A DNA stretch of 9,743 nt, taken from positions 1 to 9,743 of the forward strand of contig JABCSP010000061.1 in assembly GCA_018238825.1 (NCBI GenBank), read 5' to 3'. The stretch is from Candidatus Thorarchaeota archaeon. GTDB taxonomy: Archaea > Asgardarchaeota > Thorarchaeia > Thorarchaeales > Thorarchaeaceae. Each line of letters opens with the position of its first letter. Positions within the stretch are counted from its first letter, which is position 1. Below, piece by piece: positions 5,574 through 9,743 of this stretch. The notes beneath the pieces are model-generated. The model was not told where the DNA came from and did no database searches. It saw only the letters and a list, made by a program, of their open reading frames with translations. The translations under genes were made by a program, and so were the position numbers.

Positions 5574-6665
5574 ATGGCCGACATCAGCATCGAACTATTA
5601 GGACTCAGGTTCAAAAATCCAATCCTAACTGCTGCAGGACCCACATCAAGAGATGGAATGACTCTTCTAAATGCGGCCGCGGGCGGTGTGGGTGGTTTCG
5701 TAGCAAAGACTGTGAGTGTAAAACCAGCAGATGTTCCCAAGCCAAACATGGCGGCCCTCAAAGAAGGGAGAGTTGGATCTAGGAGAGGTATTCTCAATGC
5801 TGAACTCTGGAGCGAATTACCTCTGGAAACCTGGCTGGAGAAGGAGTACGCAATTGCCCTCAGTGCGGGACTACCATTGATTGCAAGTGTAGGGTATACT
5901 CCGGAGGATGTAAGTGAAGTAGCTCCGAAACTAGAGAAAGCTGGTGTGCAGGCAATTGAGTATAGTACTCATTATGTTGGTGGCCATATAGAGATTGCAA
6001 AAGCTCTGAGAGATGCTGTTGATATCCCAATTATTGCCAAGCTAAGTCCAAAGGTCGATGTAGCAGAGGTAGCTAAATCATTAGAACCTCATGTAGATGC
6101 AATTTCTGCGATCAATACCTATGGGCCCTGTCTAAGAGTTGACATTGAAACAGGAAAACCCATGCTTGGGAGTGAGATGGGGCATGGCTGGATGAGCGGT
6201 TCTGCATTGAAACCAATTGCTCTAAGATGTGTAGCAGACATTGCAAGCACAGTCAAAATACCTGTAATCGGTGTTGGTGGAGTAGCAACTGGAGAAGATG
6301 TTATTGAGTTCATTATGGCAGGTGCATCAGCAGTCGAGGTCTGTACCGCTGCAATCCTGGAAGGAGATACTATCTATGGAAAGATTGCGGTTCAAGTAAA
6401 AGACTGGCTTGACTCACATGGTTATGAATCGATCAAGGATATTCAGGGAGTAGCCCTTCCTCATCTAAAACAAGGCATAACTCTAGACCCGCCCCCAACA
6501 GTGGACTTGGACAAGTGTACAAGGTGTGGTCTCTGTGAGAAGTCTTGTGTGTTCCATGCAATTACTGTGAAGAAGAAAGAAAACCTCTTTGTCATTGATC
6601 CTGAGAAATGTGAAGGCTGCGGAATGTGTGTTTCAGTTTGCCCATTTTATGCGCTTAGTTATTGA
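5574..6665 (+). CDS. PreA/dihydroorotate dehydrogenase-like flavoprotein with C-terminal 2[4Fe-4S] ferredoxin domain
   Basis: This 363-residue protein has an FMN-binding TIM barrel (about 1-285) followed by a two-cluster ferredoxin domain with C315/C318/C321/C325 and C346/C349/C352/C356, as in the PreA subunit of dihydropyrimidine dehydrogenase. Barrel signatures are NPILTAAGP (15-23), AKT with K45, AKLSP with K156, SAINT with N181, SGSALKPIALR, and the FMN-phosphate motif GVGGVATGEDVIEF (233-246). The loop that in family members reads roughly ELNLSCPN and carries or precedes the catalytic cysteine is here shortened to EYSTHYVGG (129-137), with no cysteine. The fold is clear but classical pyrimidine chemistry is doubtful. 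It follows the AOR pair and probably exchanges electrons with ferredoxin. No PreT-like NAD(P)H/FAD subunit is present. Confidence 0.85.
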   Translation: MADISIELLGLRFKNPILTAAGPTSRDGMTLLNAAAGGVGGFVAKTVSVKPADVPKPNMAALKEGRVGSRRGILNAELWSELPLETWLEKEYAIALSAGLPLIASVGYTPEDVSEVAPKLEKAGVQAIEYSTHYVGGHIEIAKALRDAVDIPIIAKLSPKVDVAEVAKSLEPHVDAISAINTYGPCLRVDIETGKPMLGSEMGHGWMSGSALKPIALRCVADIASTVKIPVIGVGGVATGEDVIEFIMAGASAVEVCTAAILEGDTIYGKIAVQVKDWLDSHGYESIKDIQGVALPHLKQGITLDPPPTVDLDKCTRCGLCEKSCVFHAITVKKKENLFVIDPEKCEGCGMCVSVCPFYALSY

Positions 6666-6679
6666 ATAGAAGTAGAGAT

Positions 6680-7903
6680 TCACGAATCCTGTGCTTGTAG
6701 CTGGGTAATCTTCTCTCGTACCTTATCCAACTCGTTTATTCGTTTCTTCAATCCATTTTCAGATTTGGAGATATTCTTCTCAACACTTTTGATACGACCT
6801 TCAAGAGACGATATCTCTTTCTTTCGTTTCTTATCTACTCGCTCATACTCTTTCTTTGCAGTTTCGTACTCCTTCTTTGCAAAACGCATCTGTTCATTTA
6901 CACTTTCATAATGAATTCTCTTGACCTCTGAATCATTTAGACAACTTCGAACAAATTCATCAAGGCGCGCAGAAATATCACGCATATCAGCTTTCACCTG
7001 CCTTAATTCCGCATGTTGATGGGTTAAGTTGGCAACATAATCCTTGATCTTACTATCTTGATGGTCTTCAGGTTCAGAAACATGTGCTAGTACATCTTCA
7101 ATCTCAGGAACTCTCGTATCAAGAGAGATGGATGCTGCAGAGGTTACTACGGGTTCTGGAATGGGTGGTTCTACCGGGGTTTTGGGTACATCAGGAGGTG
7201 GAGTTTCTACAGGAGGTGTTGGTTTTACTACAGGGGGTTCGAATTTGTTTGTCGAAAGAACAGGAGCTGCCTTGGGTGGTGATACTTCTGGTACCACTTC
7301 AGGCACTACTTCAGATACAGGAGGAGGGGGATCAACAGAAGGCGCTGCTGGTGTGGGTTCTGGACTTAATGGTGGAGGTGTATCTACAGGGGGCACAACT
7401 GGTGGGGTAGGTTTTGGAGAGGGGGCTGGAGAGGGAACAGGTCTAGATTCAGGTTGAACGGGAGTTTCAGTTTCTTGGGATATCACAGATCCCTCACTCA
7501 TCAATTCGCGGACTTCACTTGCCCGAAGCATTCGGGGTTCAACAATACCAGAGCCATCGGCCTCTACAACCCCAGCAGTTTCAGCTTTTTCAAATGCCTC
7601 CTTTGCCTTTTCCATCTCAGATTTGCCACTACTGGTAGAACCAGTCCGCACTCTATCACGAGAGATTTGACTCGGACGAACCCATTCATCATTGGTCGTT
7701 ACCTTAACAGAGTCTGATGCAACATATATTTCTCCAGGTGTGCCAGCAATAGGCGGTACATCAGGAATCTTAGTTTCTGTGACGATGCTTGTTGGAGCTG
7801 GGCTTGGTTTATCTTCTTTGACTGAAATGAGTAATTTCCCACAACGAGTACAATATTTGCGTATTGGATTGTTTGCCTTACCACAACTAGCGCAGGTTCT
7901 CAA
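6680..7903 (-). CDS. Zinc-ribbon, proline-rich, coiled-coil protein of unknown function
   Basis: This 407-residue protein has three parts: an N-terminal zinc ribbon (C4/C7 and C18/C21); a long linker that is strongly proline-rich at about 148-255 (PPxxPP and PxPxP repeats); and a highly charged C-terminal coiled coil (about 296-405) rich in Lys and Glu. No signal peptide or membrane segment is seen, so it is probably cytoplasmic and acts as a scaffold or adaptor. The start is TTG at 7903, with GGAG about 11 nt upstream. The frame stays open another 19 codons upstream and would encode HNACKCGDECS, a possible further zinc ligand set, but with no normal start codon before an in-frame TAG. It converges on the flavoprotein gene with 14 nt between stops and lies downstream of the amidohydrolase on the same strand. 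No enzymatic function can be assigned. Confidence 0.8.
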   Translation of the reverse strand: MRTCASCGKANNPIRKYCTRCGKLLISVKEDKPSPAPTSIVTETKIPDVPPIAGTPGEIYVASDSVKVTTNDEWVRPSQISRDRVRTGSTSSGKSEMEKAKEAFEKAETAGVVEADGSGIVEPRMLRASEVRELMSEGSVISQETETPVQPESRPVPSPAPSPKPTPPVVPPVDTPPPLSPEPTPAAPSVDPPPPVSEVVPEVVPEVSPPKAAPVLSTNKFEPPVVKPTPPVETPPPDVPKTPVEPPIPEPVVTSAASISLDTRVPEIEDVLAHVSEPEDHQDSKIKDYVANLTHQHAELRQVKADMRDISARLDEFVRSCLNDSEVKRIHYESVNEQMRFAKKEYETAKKEYERVDKKRKKEISSLEGRIKSVEKNISKSENGLKKRINELDKVREKITQLQAQDS

Positions 7904-7936
7904 TGAACATTCATCTCCACATTTGCATGCGTTGTG

Positions 7937-8000
7937 AAATAACGAAACTTCTCCTGTAAAGTTTTTCTACTGGATGAATAGAGGATGTTTTTCGTTATTT
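7937..8000. repeat. 11-bp perfect inverted repeat in the spacer between the two leftward genes
   Basis: AAATAACGAAA (7937-7947) and TTTCGTTATTT (7990-8000) are exact reverse complements, 42 nt apart. On the transcribed minus strand the first arm comes right after the amidohydrolase stop and the second just before the ribosome binding region of the zinc-ribbon gene. It could be a long stem-loop that stabilises or attenuates the transcript between the two genes, or paired protein sites. Confidence 0.55.
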
Positions 8001-8005
8001 TCGAG

Positions 8006-9442
8006 CTAGTCATCTAATCCAGCTGCTTTTCGAGCCATTTCAAGTGGGGGTTTCACCTCTTTGGGAACTGGTGAAACGTAATTCCGTCCTGCTTTCCTTA
8101 TTTCAAATTCATCCTTAGTTTTCTTTAACAAATCTGGTTTAGTAAGCAGGTCAATAACTGAACCAGCCATAGTTCTGGCTGCAAACAAGAGTGACTTGTG
8201 ACCAATTCCAGCACCACTACATGCAACTACTTGCCAAGAATGTCCTCCAATTCCTAGCACAAATGTGGACGTGGTAAACTCCATTGTTGGTACAACCCAA
8301 CTCACATCACCCACATCAGTAGATCCAGGCCATACAATATCTTCATCCCATGGGTCCATGATTTCTGTATCAATCGTTTTGTCAACCAATTCTTGCCACC
8401 CGGGTCTCTTGGTTAACCGAAGTTCTGCGATTTTATCCTCTTTTGATACACTCTCAGCTATCCCCTCTGCAAATTTCATATCATCTGCAGAATACTCGGG
8501 CACACCTACCTCTCTCATATTGGCTGTAACAATATCACTCAGAGCCTTGTTGGCGAGAACATTATAGCATCCCTCAACGAACTCCATCTCATGAGTTGTT
8601 CGAGCCATCAGGTCAGCACCATCTGCTATCTTCTGGACCCACTCGGTGAGTTGGCGGACTTGCTCCCGTTCTGGAGCTCGAATATAGTACCAGCTTCGTG
8701 CATAGGGCGGTACAACATTGGGTTGCATTCCACCGTCTTCGATGACATAATGAATTCGTGCTTCTTGGATAATATGCTCACGCATGAAGTTGACCCCTGT
8801 ATTCATGAGTTCCATTGCATCAACAGCACTCTTGCCAAGAAACGGTGTGAAGGCAGCATGAGAAGAAACTCCATGAAAATGAAACTTGACCGAATCTACA
8901 GAAAGGCTGCTACCAATACCTGCAACATTATGGCTTCCTGGATGATGACTGAGTACAGCATCGACATCATCGTAATGTCCATCACGAACCATGAACATCT
9001 TCCCACTGTAGTTCTCTTCTGCAGGAGTTCCATAGAATCTAATCGTTCCTTTGGTATCATTATTTTCCATTGCAACCTTCACTGCGATTGCAGCAGAAAG
9101 AGCGGTCATACCATGAATGTTATGCCCACAACCATGTCCTGGGGCACCCTCTACCAAGGGTTCTCGTTTTGTTGAAACCTTTTGTGATATTCCCGGAAGA
9201 GCATCATACTCACCTTGCACTCCAATGATGGGACCGCCTTTTCCCCATGAGGCAATAAAAGCAGTAGGCATGTCTGAAACACCCATCTCTATCTTGAACC
9301 CGTTCTCCTCAAGGATTTGGGCAAGAAGTTCTGCGGACTTGTACTCTACTAGTCCTAGTTCAGCAAAGTTCCAAATTTTATCGCTAGCTTCAATGATTTT
9401 GGATTCATTATCCGAAATCCATTTCCATGCGTCTTCCTTCAA
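8006..9442 (-). CDS. M20-family metallo-amidohydrolase, AbgB-like
   Basis: Cytoplasmic metal-dependent hydrolase of 478 residues, close in length to E. coli AbgB (481), a subunit of p-aminobenzoyl-glutamate hydrolase. Visible M20 features are GEYDALPG (77-84), GHGCGHNIHG (102-111) with likely ligands C105 and H107, the acid pair E142/E143 in PAEEN, H166/H167 in SHHPG, and the dimerisation or substrate-binding region with GVSSHAA (191-197). STDVGDVSWVVP (374-385) and HSWQVVACSGAGIGHKS (401-417) are characteristic of the AbgB branch. The start is TTG, with GGAG about 9 nt upstream; an in-frame TAA directly before it excludes the nearby ATG. It likely cleaves an N-acyl or aminoacyl amide bond, releasing an amino acid; the substrate is unknown. 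It is first of two leftward genes. Confidence 0.9.
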   Translation of the reverse strand: MKEDAWKWISDNESKIIEASDKIWNFAELGLVEYKSAELLAQILEENGFKIEMGVSDMPTAFIASWGKGGPIIGVQGEYDALPGISQKVSTKREPLVEGAPGHGCGHNIHGMTALSAAIAVKVAMENNDTKGTIRFYGTPAEENYSGKMFMVRDGHYDDVDAVLSHHPGSHNVAGIGSSLSVDSVKFHFHGVSSHAAFTPFLGKSAVDAMELMNTGVNFMREHIIQEARIHYVIEDGGMQPNVVPPYARSWYYIRAPEREQVRQLTEWVQKIADGADLMARTTHEMEFVEGCYNVLANKALSDIVTANMREVGVPEYSADDMKFAEGIAESVSKEDKIAELRLTKRPGWQELVDKTIDTEIMDPWDEDIVWPGSTDVGDVSWVVPTMEFTTSTFVLGIGGHSWQVVACSGAGIGHKSLLFAARTMAGSVIDLLTKPDLLKKTKDEFEIRKAGRNYVSPVPKEVKPPLEMARKAAGLDD

Positions 9443-9492
9443 TTATTTCCGCTCCATATTGAAAATTATGTTAATTCTTTACAGATACTGTA

Positions 9493-9530
9493 TTGACAAA
9501 TCACTCTCATAAATGTGAGTGGGTTGACAA
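9493..9530. promoter_or_regulatory. Palindrome flanked by TTGACAA repeats, upstream of the amidohydrolase
   Basis: CACTCTCATAAATGTGAGTG (9502-9521) is a palindrome with 9-bp arms, one mismatch and a 2-nt centre. It is flanked by direct repeats TTGACAA at 9493-9499 and 9524-9530. On the minus strand its centre reads TTTATGAG, a TATA-like element that would start transcription near 9486, about 44 nt before the TTG at 9442. A regulator bound here would block that promoter. The symmetry is visible; the operator role is inferred. Confidence 0.4.
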
Positions 9531-9560
9531 CAGCTGCATAAATCTTGGACAAAGTTGGAC

Positions 9561-9586
9561 ACTTCTCAAAAGGTTGTTTGAGTAGT
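9561..9586. repeat. Inverted repeat, 10-nt arms with one mismatch
   Basis: ACTTCTCAAA (9561-9570) and TTTGAGTAGT (9577-9586) pair around a 6-nt centre with a single mismatch. It ends about 10 bp before the TATA-like box at 9597-9604, a typical place for an archaeal regulator site. Confidence 0.45.
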
Positions 9587-9596
9587 CTTGTAGGTC

Positions 9597-9604
9597 CTTA
9601 AATA
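9597..9604 (+). promoter_or_regulatory. Candidate TATA box for the gene at the right edge
   Basis: CTTAAATA is centred about 25 nt upstream of the ATG at 9625. In archaea this spacing puts the transcription start at or beside the start codon, so the transcript would be leaderless. That fits the absence of a Shine-Dalgarno before the ATG. Confidence 0.4.
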
Positions 9605-9624
9605 CTCACCAACGGCACGGAACT

Positions 9625-9743
9625 ATGAGGTTGCCCCGACACAAGAATGACCTCCCAGAGTCATTTCCAGTGCCGTTTCTGGAAGCACTTCACTCTGGTG
9701 TCCAAGATTGTGCAACTTACAATGAACGGTACGCAAAGAGGAT
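9625..9743 (+). CDS. Possible 5' end of an unrecognised rightward gene
   Basis: From ATG 9625 the frame stays open for 39 codons to the window edge. The deduced start is MRLPRHKNDLPESFPVPFLE, followed by about 20 further residues with ordinary composition. A TATA-like box at the leaderless distance supports a real start. I recognise no family. Against it, the frame crosses a hairpin (9665-9684) resembling the 3' end of the TnpB-like gene and the right arm of the inverted repeat 9532-9717, so the region could be a decayed element end. The first in-frame stop upstream is TAG at 9583, leaving ATG 9625 as the only standard start. Confidence 0.35.
   Translation, partial: MRLPRHKNDLPESFPVPFLEALHSGVQDCATYNERYAKR

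Larger units (their letters stand above)
9532..9717. repeat. Long imperfect inverted repeat (arms about 20 nt, 147 nt apart)
   Basis: The left arm (9532-9551) and the reverse complement of the right arm (9699-9717) match at 17 of 19 aligned positions plus a 1-nt gap, with a perfect 11-nt core (AATCTTGGACA at 9541-9551, TGTCCAAGATT at 9699-9709). The core motif TTGGACA recurs at 9555-9561. Between the arms lie two more inverted repeats (9561-9586 and 9665-9684). The layout could be the ends of a small non-autonomous element or a structured RNA. The right arm overlaps the reading frame that starts at 9625. Confidence 0.4.

Noticed and set aside
5574..6665. Calling the flavoprotein pyrD or preA
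   Set aside because: The catalytic cysteine loop is missing and no pyrimidine genes or PreT partner are nearby, so a pathway-specific name would mislead.
7084..7457. Gly/Thr/Val-rich rightward frames with apparent repeats
   Set aside because: These are antisense readings of the proline-rich linker of the zinc-ribbon protein; the repetitiveness comes from that linker.
8591..9175. 194-codon rightward frame antisense to the amidohydrolase gene
   Set aside because: It lies wholly inside a clear M20 enzyme gene on the other strand, and its product is Cys/Ser/Met-rich with no domain features. It is a shadow of the codon use of the real gene.

Overview
The window reads as a piece of an archaeal chromosome, most plausibly from an Asgard archaeon (Thorarchaeota-like). 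This is inferred from a tungsten-type aldehyde:ferredoxin oxidoreductase with its own polyferredoxin, TATA-like boxes upstream of several genes, GTG and TTG start codons next to clear Shine-Dalgarno motifs, moderate GC, and a zinc-ribbon/proline-rich/coiled-coil protein of a style common in these genomes. No taxonomic marker gene is present, so the assignment is tentative.

Left part (1-3111). A partial leftward reading frame runs off the left edge (1-251). A palindrome-rich intergenic stretch (257-450) separates it from a rightward gene (561-2714) for a 717-residue RuvC nuclease of the TnpB/Cas12 superfamily. That protein has all three catalytic acidic residues and a four-cysteine zinc knuckle, but its N-terminal part is far longer than in ordinary TnpB. 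No TnpA transposase, cas1/cas2/cas4 or CRISPR array is visible. Its 3' end and the next ~80 nt hold short hairpins that could be the core of an omega-like guide RNA. The rest of 2715-3111 holds a T-tract, one hairpin and the promoter of the next operon.

Middle part (3112-6665). Three rightward genes form a redox cassette: a four-cluster [4Fe-4S] polyferredoxin, a tungsten aldehyde:ferredoxin oxidoreductase (4-nt overlap, very strong Shine-Dalgarno), and 45 nt later a PreA/dihydroorotate-dehydrogenase-like flavoprotein with a C-terminal two-cluster ferredoxin domain. Electrons from oxidation of an aldehyde-type substrate could pass through the polyferredoxin to the cellular ferredoxin pool, with the flavoprotein as a further acceptor or donor. 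The flavoprotein lacks the usual catalytic cysteine loop, so it is probably not a true dihydroorotate or dihydropyrimidine dehydrogenase.

Right part (6680-9743). Two leftward genes follow: an AbgB-like M20 amidohydrolase (8006-9442) and, downstream of it, the zinc-ribbon/coiled-coil protein (6680-7903), which converges on the flavoprotein gene with a 14-nt gap. An 11-bp inverted repeat lies in their short spacer. To the right of the amidohydrolase is an intergenic region full of inverted repeats, then the possible start of a rightward gene at 9625 that leaves the window. Part of this region (9660-9686) resembles the 3'-end hairpin of the TnpB-like gene and is enclosed by a ~20-bp imperfect inverted repeat, so a decayed mobile-element remnant is an alternative to a gene there.
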